A stretch of DNA of 64,000 nucleotides from Petunia secreta (Eukaryota; Streptophyta; Magnoliopsida; Solanales; Solanaceae). This document shows, piece by piece, positions 35,302 through 46,451 of the stretch. How positions within the stretch are numbered: the first letter of the stretch is position 1; each line of letters starts with the position of its first letter. The notes under the pieces are model-generated. The model was not told the DNA's origin, ran no database searches, and was given only the letters and a program-made list of their open reading frames with translations. The translations under genes and the position numbers were made by a program. The stretch spans positions 11,550,001-11,614,000 of the forward strand of contig JARKIP010000064.1 in assembly GCA_029990175.1 (NCBI GenBank), given 5' to 3'.

Positions 35302-35819
35302 ATGCAGGGGCCTGTTTGGCGCACGTTAATTGATTTGTAGCCGTCAAAAATAAATTCGCTGAGAAATCGCCACCTCCAGACAAATCCCAGTATAAATACT
35401 GGGGCCTTGAACAAAACTTGTTCAAAGCCCCAGTATTTATACTGGAAAGCTTCAGTAAACTAACCCCAGTATAAAATACTGGGGCTTTGAACAAGTTTTG
35501 TTCAAGGCCCCAGCATTTTGTTATGGGACTTTGTATAAAGCTTCAGTCCCATAACAAAATGTTGGGGCTGTGAACAAAACTTGTTCAAAGCCCCAGCATT
35601 TTGTTATGGGACTGAAGCTTTATACATAAAGTCCCATAACACTTAAGCTTTATATATATATAAAGCCCCAGTATTTTGTTATGGGACTAGTCTGGGGTGT
35701 TTTTCCAATGCTAATGGAGCTTAAGTGTGCGCGCGAATTTTTGGCTATTCTTCAATGAATTTGAAAACGGTGGATAGTCCCCACTCCCCAATGAGCGCGT
35801 CCAAAAATAGCTAGTGATC
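35302..35819. mobile_element. Hairpin-rich element with stacked palindromes
   Basis: A 518-bp segment flanked by aaaatttc (35294-35301, 35820-35827). The ends show modest inverted similarity (tttggcgcac with aaaaataaattcgc; reverse complement tttggacgcgc with ccaaaaattcgcg). The interior (about 35380-35700) is a set of overlapping inverted repeats made of cccagtat, ttgaacaaaacttgttcaa, ccccagcattttgttatggg and gaagctttata. No coding sequence. An 8-bp duplication would suit hAT, a 9-bp one Mutator; superfamily left open. Confidence 0.55.
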
Positions 35820-35847
35820 AAAATTTCCCCTTTGCCCAATAACAAGG

Positions 35848-36461
35848 TAAAATTTTTGCCCAGTGGCCAGTTTTGACACCAGTATTAACTTTACAGCCAT
35901 TAATTTCCTTGGTCTTACACTTGAGGCCACTTTTGGCTCTACTGAAGTTCTAGCCATATGGAATGACCTTCTCTACCCTTATGGACTGAAGTTCTATCCA
36001 CATGGATTGAACTTCTTTGTCCTATGTACTGAAGTTCTATCCATAGAGATTGAACTTATCTACTCTTATGGATTGAAGTTCCAACCACAGGGATTGAATT
36101 TTCTGCCCTTATGGATTGAAGTTCCATCCACAGGGATTGAACTTATCTACCCTTATGGAATTGAAGTTTCATACACAGGGATTGAACTTATCTACCCTTA
36201 TGGATTGAAGTTTTCCATCCACAGGGATTGAACTTGTCTACCCTTGTAGACTGAAGTTCCATCCACATGTATTGAACTTGTCTACTCTTGTGGACTGAAG
36301 TTCCATCCACATGGACTGATATATATATTTGAGGGTAATTTAGTCTTTTTTCATTTTTTTATTTTTGGTGGGTGTAAAAAATAACTATAAATTAAATATT
36401 TTGGTATTAGTGGCTTATGTCCAAATACCAGTGCTAAAAGTGGCATTTCGTACACTTCCCC
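35848..36461. mobile_element. Mutator-like element with about 45-bp repeats, next to COX6B
   Basis: A 614-bp element with a perfect 9-bp duplication ataacaagg (35839-35847, 36462-36470). TIRs: left gcccagtggccagttttgac with ACCAGTATT; right-end reverse complement tacgaaatgccacttttag with CACTGGTATT. The interior is an array of about seven units of 43-47 bp alternating attgaacttatctaccctta and attgaagttccatccacagg (about 35940-36310). It is related to the element at 33058-35290 and ends 164 bp before the COX6B start codon. Confidence 0.75.
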
Positions 36462-36480
36462 ATAACAAGGGACAATTCAA

Positions 36481-36492
36481 GGCCCATGGGCT
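36481..36492. promoter_or_regulatory. Site II-type element upstream of COX6B
   Basis: ggcccatgggct contains TGGGCC and TGGGCT on opposite strands, sharing the central CATG. TGGGCY 'site II' boxes, bound by TCP factors, are known in promoters of plant respiratory-chain genes, including cytochrome c oxidase subunits. It lies about 135 bp before the ATG. Function here is inferred. Confidence 0.55.
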
Positions 36493-36625
36493 AGACCTCG
36501 AAATGTGAGTCTTTCTAACGGCAATGCAGATGTGATTGTTTTTCTCCCATAGACTCACCCACCTGAAGATTTCTACCAAAACCTAAGCTTTTTTGCTGGT
36601 CTAAGCTTTATAGCTGAATTTAGCA

Positions 36626-39384
36626 ATGGCCGAAGTTGAATCCTCAAATGCTCCTTCCTTATCTGAGGTATGTGTTTTTGTTTTTGTTTCAAGATTTGAA
36701 TCTGAAACAAAAAAATTAATCAGTAGAAATTCAATATGTTCTGATCTAAAAGAAAATCATTTTATTGTAAATTAACTGGAGTATATTTGTTAGTATCAAC
36801 GACAACAAAATACCACTATGATCCACAAGTGGGGTCTGGTGAGGGTGATGCGTACGCAGATCTTACCTCTACCTCGAGAGAAGTAGAGAGGCTATATTTG
36901 TGAGTACATAGTTAAATAAGATTATGATTTACACGAGCAGTCGATGGAACTTGATGATCGTTTAGGGATCGAGAAAATGAAGGGTCAGGAGAGGAGATTA
37001 CTTCAATAACAAACCTTGATTTTTAGTTTATTCATAAGCCATAAAAGTATTTTAATTTGCAGCATTCAGTTTATATGTTTATTGCGATTGCTTTAGGCCC
37101 GTACACATAATTAGCTTTAGTTCGAGTCATTTTTGTAATTTTCTTTTTACAATGTATCGATAATAAAAAATTGAGTGTGGATAATGAGATCGAAAGCAGA
37201 CAAGAAAAGGAGAAGGAATTGTGACAACGGAGAGAGTAGAAAAAAATAGAGTAGAAGAAAACGAACTATTGAAGCATACCTAGAGAAGAGAAGAAAAACT
37301 GAAACATACCAAGAGAGGAGAAGAAGAAGAAGACAACAAAGAGAACTGAAGTGTCCTAGAGAAGAGTCGTAGTACTCAAATACCAAAGAACTTATCGTGT
37401 ATCCATCTTTTCTCTATTTTTTTCAACTTTTACCTCGATTCAGCGAAGTGATCGCTTCCTGTATGGTTCCCACTTCCCTTAGTGCCTCACCCTCCAAAGT
37501 ACACGCTATCTTGAAATTGATTCCTCGGAGCTGTCACTTAGAGTATAGAAATGCTTGCTAACAACTTTTCCTCACCTGTAATTTGTGAACTAGCAATTTG
37601 TTTAACTCCCATTTTGGCATGTTTCTCAAAGATTTAATACTGATCTCTAAGTATAGTGATAATCTTTGGATCAAAAAAATTGAGAGCATAATAATAGCCT
37701 AGGCTTTATTATTTTGCATTGATATTTTTATGTGCAAATTGACATAATTTGTCCTATTTCTGGATGTGCAGCAATACTTACTGAAAGAGCAGCAAGAGAA
37801 GTCTCCTGAAGCAGCAAAACCTGTGGAAGCAACTGAGGTTACCCCTTCAATTGCTCCTACTGAAGAAGTTGTCTCCAAAACTGAGGAAAATCCAGTGGTT
37901 GAGAGCAGCGAAGTAGCCCCTGCATCTGAGGAAAGCAGTGAAGCTGCAGCTGAATCAGCCGAAGCCTCTCCTGCTGTTGAGGCTGCCAGTGATGAAAGCA
38001 GTGAAAGTACTGAAGATGTGACCTCAGGAAATGAGGAATCTGCTGTTGAAACCCCTGAGATTAAGGTTAGATCTGTTAACCATCATTCTTGACTCCCTTC
38101 TACAAGCCATACCCTATGTGTTTGACTGTCTTCTGATGTTCATGTTATGATTGGCATTCAGCTTGAGACAGCACCTGCTGACTTCCGCTTCCCTACTACA
38201 AATCAAACGAGGCACTGCTTTACAAGATATGTTGAATATCATCGGTCAGTAAACATAACTATACTACTTTTTCTCATTTGTGTTTCTTCCTGTATGTCTT
38301 GTATTTGAAATCAATTAATAAAATTTCACTTATGTACCGTTGGTTTGTCTTTCAGCTGCATAGCTGCAAAGGGTGATGATGCACCTGAGTGTGACAAGTT
38401 TGCCAAGTACTACCGTTCCCTTTGCCCCGGTGAATGGGTATGTTTTTTTTGTTGCTTTAGATCTTCATATTTTATATATAATTTTGGTAGCATGCTGAAT
38501 CATCTTGATTCACATGTTTGGCTGAACTTTGGGCAAACATGGGATAAACTATGTAACATGGGATAAACTATGTTTCGAAGTCTACTGATGTGATAGCAAT
38601 TCCCATTGAATTTTTGGATGGTCAATAATGTGGAGTTTGAAACCTATGAATTTCAAACTGTTGGACATCAAAACCACCTAGGGGGTATTTGGTGGACCAA
38701 AAATGTATTGCAGGAATCTATATTACCTCATCCAAATTGCAGGATTTATGTTACTCGGGTACGTGTGCAGGTATCTTGTATGGGTATAGATCTATAGGTC
38801 GGATTCTTCATCACATAAATTTTAGGATTTGCTGGTACGGGTCAGGATAGGGATGTTGGGATATCGCTAATAAATCTTTATTACAAAGGATAAGTTGTAA
38901 CATAAGTGTATCTTCTGCACAATTAAGCAAAGTTAATTTAAAGCTAGTATAACTAAATTCTTTGTCAATACTTAATATCTTAAACATAAGTGTCTCCTTT
39001 AATTGCATAGTTTTCTAGTACTTATTGAGAATATACATATTACATGCTGTGACAAAACCAAAATCAAACCAAACTCCCATTAGATCTACATTTCATAGCC
39101 ATAGGTGTAGTCAAAGCATCCAAATGAGGTTAACCAAATTCAGTGTGGATCCCGCACCCATACCCAAATTGTGTCCTCCGACACGGTGCAGCAGTGATTT
39201 GTCATGAGGACTACCTCGAGATATCTTAGGTCATAAACATTTATGCCGTGGTAGCAATTGTTTGAATGCTTACAATCCTTTCGTGTTGTCAAGCTTCATG
39301 TGTTCTCATTGCTTTTGATTATCTCTGCAGGTTGACAGATGGAATGAGCAGAGAGAGAATGGCACCTTTCCTGGACCATTGTAA
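36626..39384 (+). CDS. COX6B-1: Cytochrome c oxidase subunit 6b (COX6b-1 type)
   Basis: Five exons: 36626-36667, 37772-38065, 38162-38244, 38356-38437 and 39331-39384, giving 184 residues; all junctions are GT-AG and phases agree. The N-terminal half (to about residue 112) is acidic and low complexity (EESSEAAAESAEASPAVEAA), as in the long plant COX6b-1 form. The C-terminal part is the conserved domain (TAPADFRFPTTNQTRHCFTR). It holds the twin cysteine pairs CX9C (CFTRYVEYHRC) and CX10C (CDKFAKYYRSLC) that are oxidised in the intermembrane space, ending RENGTFPGPL. The protein is a peripheral subunit of respiratory complex IV. The start follows tagca and opens with AEVESSNAPSLSE. Introns 1 (1104 bp) and 4 (893 bp) are long; intron 1 has a SINE/LINE tail. 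Nothing suggests a defect. Confidence 0.93.
36795..36895 (-). repeat. SINE/RTE-LINE tail fragment in COX6B intron 1
   Basis: Reads caacgacaacaaaataccac, then tccacaagtggggtctgg and acgcagatcttacctctacc. This is the reverse complement of the tail seen at 4675-4788. It is diverged, with no clear duplication. Confidence 0.6.
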
Positions 39385-42300
39385 ATGGAGGTGCCCCAAT
39401 TGGTCTCGTTCTTGCTGCATCTGAATTCTCAAATGAATAGGGGCCCATTTTTTCAGCAATTGTTATCAATAAGTTTTGGCGTGCTTATTGGAACTAGCTC
39501 AAGCCTTAAATGAGTTCGCTTCTACAGAAAAGTTTGTTACGGATCATCACTTCTTGAGTTAACATCCTCCTAAATACATTTTTATGCGCGAGTCTCCTGT
39601 AGTTTACTTGTGATGAATCATTTTAGTAGAACCTTTTGACATTTCATAAATGATTTCAACTGGTGTGATTAAGTATCACACAAATAATACTCTTAGTATG
39701 TTTCGATCCCTCTACTTTCCACATGTCATCTGCCACCTCTAGCTCATGCCAAATATTTGCTAATGGGGATTCTAAGTGCCCGTTGTCCTCTCTTTAAAAG
39801 ATGAAGTTTATGGATTTAACCGAACGAGTAGAGACTTTGCATAAATAGAAACACCAGCATCTCCTTCATCATTGGGTAAAGCCGATAGAAGAACATATAT
39901 GCTCGATTAAAAATCAAGATTTTCAAGACACCACCAATTATCAACATGCTGCATGCGCGTGATTCTAAAGATGGTAGACTGCAATTTTTTCCGTTCAATC
40001 CCTTAATGTATGTTGGAACTTGGAAGTAAGGGTCCTTCAATTAAAAGTGACTCGAGAGTCTTTTATTGAATAAAAGATGACTCAAGTTTTAAGCCTTCGC
40101 TATAGGCGACTCTTTGGAGAATAGCTGTGACACCCTAGCTAGAATGCACTCTTCGCACAACAAATTTACTTTGAAGTTGACTTGTTCGCTCGGCCAATCG
40201 TCGGTATGTGTACGAGATATCATAAGGCCCCATATCCCACATCGGCATAACGCATGAACGATGTTGGATATTTAAGTAAGCATGTCTTAGATACTAGTAA
40301 CGCGTAGTACTAATGACGCTTTTTAAATCTCCAAAAAATTTTATCATTAACACAAACCCTCCGACCTCCACACGTTACCTCCTCCGTCTCCTCATCCAAA
40401 CCTGCCATGCCTCCACAACTATTGCGGCTCGTCGAACAACGATTGTGATTGTTGAACAACTTCAGTAGTTGACTATAGCTGTTGAGCTGGAGAAGAAGAA
40501 TTTTGGATGTTTTAGTATTTGCAATCAAAATGCTAGTAATTCTAAGCAAGCCCCAAAATCACTTATCTATCTTTGAAACTAGACAACGGCATCTTCTTAA
40601 ATTAAAAATAACATTACTTGAGCGGTCTCTAATCTCTATCCCCAATGTTCTCCACTAATTTATCTAGCAAAGAATTACACTTCTATCTCATTATTTTTAC
40701 GATGTCCTTGGCTCCTTGCACCATTCAATTATTTGCAAACCATAAAAGAGCCGAACATTTTATCAAGCGAGAACAAACTAAAAAGAGCATGACGAATGAT
40801 TCTGGGCGATCATAGACCAAAGGGCTTGTATTAACATCAAAATATAGAATAGTGCATAGCTAAATCAACATTTTCTTGAGCATTGGGTGGAAGAGAGATG
40901 CGAAGGATAATTTCCTTTGGAGATGAACTGGTCCATGCAACATTGGTATGTCGAGTCTTCAAATATTTGGAGGCAGCCAGAGCCACAAAATTATTTTCAC
41001 GCAGCCAAAATGATTAAACATTACAAAAAGCAAAAAACACACGGACAGAACTTGGGTGGCAGAGGATAGATAGTGCCGCCTGGGAGAAAGATGTCTACAC
41101 GAAGACTCCAGAAGAGATACTAAATGAACTTGGAGAATAACACACACACACACACAGGGAACACATGGATAAATACATTAGGAGTGCAAACAAAGAACTC
41201 AAGGTAGCAAGCTTTCTAAGACAGTATCCCACTACCAAATTTAGAAGTTACCAGGAATCACTAAAGGGGTAGGCACTTGAAGATACAGAGAAATGAATAC
41301 AAGGTCAATCTCATTTTCAAAACAAGTACCACCTAATGCTTGGTTTTAAGCCACAAGTCTCAGAAACAGTTCAAAAAACTCGTTGAAGCTGCAGCTGTAA
41401 TGACAACCAATATCATGGAGCAAGATATTGAAATGAGAAATACCAACACAACCAGTGACTCACATCACAGTTGTAGTACCTGACATTCATCAAGATACTT
41501 CTCTATATCATTGTCCATGAAATAACCGAAGTGAGAGAGAGAGATCCTCCAGGTTAACAGATAAAGAACACTTCCTATCAAGAACTTCAAAGTGAAAAGG
41601 CAGCTGCAATTCAATCCTCTCAACTAGCCAAATGTACACAAGACTTTTGCTCAGTACTAGAATCCTCACAACTCGTCAAAACAAGTCAGAAAAATAGCAT
41701 CACCAATCAAAATCAGTGTTTACATCAGAACAGCATAGTAGACAACCCCCCAACATCAACCCTTCATTGCTCCGCAACTTAATTATTACTGTACTATTAA
41801 GTGTGTCTTCATCTGTCCAACTTCCTCAAGTAAGAAAAACACTATTTCAAAGAAAGTGTTCTGAATCTAGCAGCATTTGAAATCTAAAAAAAATACACTC
41901 TTTTTTAAGAAATCAGTGTAAAGTGAACTACATCCAATTAAAGTATAACCCCTGAAAGGCTGATAGTACATAGAAACTGGAGTACAAAAATAACTGGTTG
42001 TCAATGACAGTGTTATCTCTTGACATCAATGCTCATGGCCATATTGCATCACATAAAGATGCATAGCAAAACTCAAGCTTAAAAGTTCTGTACAAAACTG
42101 ACCCAAGAAATTCTCTTTTGAAGGTAATTCATAAACCTTCGGTACCAACATACATGACCGCGTCAAAGTAGACACCCTTAATTAACAAGTAAAATACGAT
42201 TCTGTTAACCCATGAATCAGCAAAATGGACAACATTTCATCCTTAAATTTTCACATTAGAAAATTCACTTAAAGCAAACGTTCAAATGCTTAATAAGCAG

Positions 42301-42451
42301 TTTATATCCAAATAGAAAAATCATACATAACAAGCTCCAATTTTAGATAAATAAGCTACTACTTGTCTATGCAGTTAGCTAAACTACACAAATATACGAG
42401 CAATTACCAAAACTACAAGCAGAAGAAAACTAGAAATCAAACTTGCAGATA
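39385..42451. other. Intergenic region between COX6B and the STOREKEEPER-like gene
   Basis: The first few hundred bases are the likely COX6B 3'UTR; the last part is the 3' flank of the convergent minus-strand gene. At 40200-40300 there is cccacatcgg and later gttggatatttaag, reminiscent of plant LTR-element ends, but no pair was found. A CA run (41141-41156) and a short GA run (near 41536) are present. No gene recognised. Confidence 0.5.
41141..41156. repeat. CA dinucleotide microsatellite
   Basis: Eight CA repeats in intergenic DNA. Confidence 0.9.
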
Positions 42452-43606
42452 TTAATTCTCCAAAGCTTTCATCGCTTCCGACACCAAGCTCACCTGCTCA
42501 TTAATCAGCTGATACCTCTTTGCGAGCAAGTCTATTTCAACAACCTTCAAAGAACTCAACTTTCCGTTCATCTCATTCCTCTTCTCCACACTAACCAACC
42601 CCGAATTCTCCTCAAGCCACTTTTCCATAGCATCAAGACTCGTTCCACACGATACCAAAAAACTCAAATTTCTCAAACCCACCTCCACAACATTCTCCAC
42701 CTCATCACCAACTTTCTTTTTCTCTTCTTCTTCCTTCACTCCATCATCCAAAACTCCACTCTTACTTTCGCCCTTTTTTCCTGTCCCATTCTCAATAACT
42801 CTATCGACAACTTCTTCGACTACATTTTTCTCTTTACCCCAAATCTTTTTCGACAAATCATATGCCTTTTGCTCGTGGGCTTTCGAAAAAGTCCTCTCTT
42901 TTTTTCCTTTCCTCTCTTTAACAGCATTGTTCTCATACTTCTTTTTCAACCTCCTAATCTTATCCTGCAACTGTGCCTTACTCACATCAACATGTAAAGA
43001 CTTCTTAATAAATTCATGAAACGCATTTAAATCGCCAACGGGGTCCAATTTCTTCTTCAACTTATAATCAATCATACCTTTTAAAATGGCAATTTCATCA
43101 TCTTCACTCCATAATCTTTGAAACAATTGCCTTTTCACATCCTCATTAGGTGGTTTTTGCACTAAAGGTTCAACTTTTTTCTCCGGTTTCTTTTTTAGCC
43201 TTTTCGATTCCTTCTCTCCACCTTCCTCCGACTCCGCCTCCGCCGTTGCCGCCGCCGGCCGTTTAGCTCCGGTGCCGGCACTAGGCTTAGTTGGAGCAGT
43301 TGTAATAGTTTTAGATCCGGATTTCTTGGTGTCCATGGGTTTAGATGAAATGGGTTTTACATTGGGTTGTTGGGTGGGCCGACCCGAGCCGGATTCAGAT
43401 TCGGATTCGGATTCTTCAGATTCGGAAGATGAATCGTGAGGAGGGGGTTTCTTTGGAGCGGAGACGGGTGGTTTTTTGGCGGGTTGTTCGGGTTCGGGTT
43501 CAGTTTCGGATCCGGATCCGGATTCTGATTCGGATTCGGCGTTTTCAGGGGAAGACTCTTCAACTTCGTCGCCGGAATCTTGTTCTTCATGTTGGTTTTT
43601 AGCCAT
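42452..43606 (-). CDS. STOREKEEPER-like / GeBP-family DNA-binding protein
   Basis: A single-exon frame of 384 residues. Residues 1-150 are disordered, with Ser/Glu repeats (ESESESGSGSETEPEPEQ), Pro/Lys stretches and a basic cluster (ESKRLKKKPEKK, about 133-144) that could be a nuclear signal. The DNA-binding DUF573 region is about 161-257 (LFQRLWSEDDEIAILKGMID, DKIRRLKKKYENN, AYDLSKKIWG). A helical C-terminus (about 340-383, VEIDLLAKRYQLINEQVSLV) resembles the dimerising tail of GeBP proteins. The family comprises plant nuclear regulators, including potato STOREKEEPER, which binds the patatin promoter B-box, and Arabidopsis GeBP. The start is the first Met of the frame, about 40 bp upstream of which the frame is not supported. 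The target here is unknown. Confidence 0.9.
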   Translation of the reverse strand: MAKNQHEEQDSGDEVEESSPENAESESESGSGSETEPEPEQPAKKPPVSAPKKPPPHDSSSESEESESESESGSGRPTQQPNVKPISSKPMDTKKSGSKTITTAPTKPSAGTGAKRPAAATAEAESEEGGEKESKRLKKKPEKKVEPLVQKPPNEDVKRQLFQRLWSEDDEIAILKGMIDYKLKKKLDPVGDLNAFHEFIKKSLHVDVSKAQLQDKIRRLKKKYENNAVKERKGKKERTFSKAHEQKAYDLSKKIWGKEKNVVEEVVDRVIENGTGKKGESKSGVLDDGVKEEEEKKKVGDEVENVVEVGLRNLSFLVSCGTSLDAMEKWLEENSGLVSVEKRNEMNGKLSSLKVVEIDLLAKRYQLINEQVSLVSEAMKALEN

Positions 43607-44039
43607 TTTGAAAGGGTAGAAGGTTTAGGTGCTTAGGTTAAAGAGAAAAGAAGCAGAGAGAGCGGGGAGAAGTGAGCTTACTTTTTGTTCTTTTAAACGA
43701 CGTATTAATTATTGTTGGTGATGAAGTGGTAATTGACCTGAACCAACATATTAGGTTACAACTTAGAAATATCCACAAGAATGAAAATCTACTTGCAATT
43801 TTTTTCATAATTAGATCACAAAATTAAAAAAGAGCTATAAAACTATAGAAAATAAACATTTTTAGTTATTCAGACTCAAATTTAGAGCCAGCATATTAAT
43901 TATTTGATATGCTCATACTCAGTAGCTGTTTGGCCATAGAAATCAAAAACAATTTGAAAAAGAGATTTTGAAGTTGGTTGAAAAGAATTATATTTGGAAT
44001 TTAAAGTTATGTTTGAACATGAATTTTAACAGAAAAAAT

Positions 44040-46160
44040 TTAAGTTTTTTTTTTTTTTTTTGGGATCAAAACAAATAATTTTATTCAACCAATTTTATAC
44101 ATCACCTAGTTCAAGTTTGGACTATTTGAACTATATCTCAAAGAAAAATATAACATATCTTCTATCTCTTTGCGTACATAGCTAGTTACATGTATCTGAG
44201 TAACTACCGTATTCATTGACATAACCAAAACATATACAGGTATGAGATTGCTTGTATTGCATCCTCTCTGAAACCCATGTCACAATTCTAGCGAGATATT
44301 GGTCTAGTGTTTCCAGAATTGTCTTTCATTTCTTGTGAGTTTGTTCCCGAATATACAACTAAAGTACAATCTCTCTAAGTCTCTGATTAGCAGTTGTTTC
44401 CTACGTTTGAAATCTTTTGTTGTTTCGTTGCTGCTAGGTGTGGTGAACTGTTACAGTAAACAAGAATTTTAGAATGTTAGCTCGAGGTCTTCTTGAGTTG
44501 ATCCTCTCTGCTAACCATTGTACTTATTCTTCCTAGCTCCCCAAAGTTCTGTGCACTCCCATTCACTTCAACAAGGTATTCCAGATATACTGTGTGAATG
44601 GGCAAGTGAAGAACAAATGCTCTAATGTTTCCTCAGCTCTAGAAGCACAAAATTCACAAGCATTAGGGATGATTATTCCCCATTTCCCTCAAACTGTCAA
44701 CTGTGGCTAATTTATGTTGCAAAGCAAGCAACATAATCCTTTGTCCCATATTCAAGCCCTTCCATTGCACCTTTTGGAATTGAGGCATAAATGACAAGTA
44801 AGCTCTTTTGATGCTGAATTTACCCTTCAACCAGTATTGGTTCAGTTCTGTCTTAATGTCTTGAGATGACAGCCATTTTCTTGCATCTATCACATTCCTC
44901 ACCAGCCAGCAGGCATGTTTAGATGTATCATTGTGCCCAAGTTCTTGTCTTTATATTGTATTCGTGGATCTAGTGCACCCACAATGTCTCTTTTCTCTCA
45001 CTGATTGCCCATAGTATTTTGCACAAAGCAGCCCTATTCCAATTTTTTAAAGTCTATAATATGTAAGCTCCCTGCTGATTTTGGTCTGCACAGGCTATCC
45101 CAACCTACTAGTGCCCTCCTTGATCTTTCTTCACTACCAGTCTAGAGAAAAGTTCTACATACAGTAGTAATCAACTGAATATCTTTTTTAGAAATGAGAA
45201 AAATTTATGCACAATATCTTTCCATTTCAAATAACACACTTTTAATTAGCTGCACTCTGCCACTATATGAGAGAAATTTAGTAGTCCAGCATTTGATTTT
45301 GGCTATCATTTTCGCTACTGTTGGCATACACTATTGCACTGAGATCCTTTTTTAGGACAGAGACACACCCAAGTATCTGAATAGGATTTCACCAAAGGTG
45401 AAGTGAAGATCTGCAATTATTTGCTCCCTGAATTCTGAGTTGACCCCAACTATATATAAAGAACTCTTCTCCATATTGGCCTTTAACCCAAATACTTCAG
45501 AGAAATGGTTAAATGGATTCATCATTAGTTGAATAGAGGTTTTATCTGCCCTGCAACACGTCAATAAATCATCTGCAAAGCAAATGTGTGATATTTAAAG
45601 CTTGCCATATTTTGGATGGTAGTTGAAGTTAGGGTTGTGCCTGAGTTGCTTCAAGGATCTGTGTAAGTATTCCATGACCAACACAAAGAGATATGGAAAC
45701 ATTGGGTCACCCTGTCTCTATCCTTTTTTGGCTCTCTGACTTCCTCACTGCTTTTCCCTTATCTTTTAGCTTGGCCTATTCTTGCTTTTCTTGATGACCA
45801 TTCTCATTGTCTACTGCTATATCTTCCTGAAGTTCCACCTCTTGATTGTGATTTCCTTTTTCTGTGTCTATTTGAGGAGTTACCATCTTTTCTAGAAGAT
45901 TACCTTTTCCCCGACATGGCTGCTTCACTAGAGTTTGGTTGGCTGTTCCCCTTGATCATTGCTTGGATTAGCTCTGAACCAGGCTTGTTGGGGCTTTTTA
46001 AACTTGTGCCTCTGGTTTCTCTTTGGCTTCGGATCCTCTTTAACTTGGATCCTCTTACAATTGTCAACATGTTTATCTATTGAAGGCAATCCTGGTATAC
46101 ATTTGGTTTCCACTCAAATTCCACCGGCCGAATTCTTTGGTTTCCACCTGGTTTGTGAGA
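44040..46160 (-). mobile_element. L1-type LINE 3' part, internally deleted
   Basis: A poly-T run at 44047-44062 marks the 3' end of a minus-strand LINE. Reading leftward in coordinates there is a basic piece (46113-45928, KPKRNQRHKFKKPQQAW), RT (QGDPMFPYLFVLVMEYLHRS, then CFADDLLTCCRADKTS and FRYLGVSLS, 45740-45352) and the zf-RVT region (KFSIKRAYLSFMPQF, GQRIMLLALQHKLATVDSL, 44902-44663). The basic piece joins RT almost directly, so endonuclease and much of RT are missing. Stops are frequent. The insertion may sit inside a small TIR element (about 43926-46330), whose arms start ctgtttggccatag and, reversed, ctcatttgcccataag. Confidence 0.75.
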
Positions 46161-46451
46161 GGAGAAAAATGATTTTTTGAAAAACTTGAAAATGTGGTCA
46201 AAAGTACTTTTTAATTTTTTAAAAACTGTTTTTTGAAAAAATCTCCAAAAATTAAAAGTTTTTCATGGACAAACATGTTTTTCAAAAAAAATATTTGAAA
46301 AAAATGAAAAACTACTTATGGGCAAATGAGCTCTCCGCTTACTGAATTAGAGGTCATTTTTGGCCTTTTTCCCGTTCATTAAATTAGAGGTCATTTTTTC
46401 AATATTTTATTAAGTGCGGTCAAAATTTCAAAGTGTCATACTTTTGTTATT

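Noticed and set aside
42443..42997. 184-codon plus-strand frame, and further frames at 43345-43602 and 43357-43590
   Set aside because: Antisense or shifted shadows of the STOREKEEPER-like gene, whose minus-strand frame carries the recognised domain.
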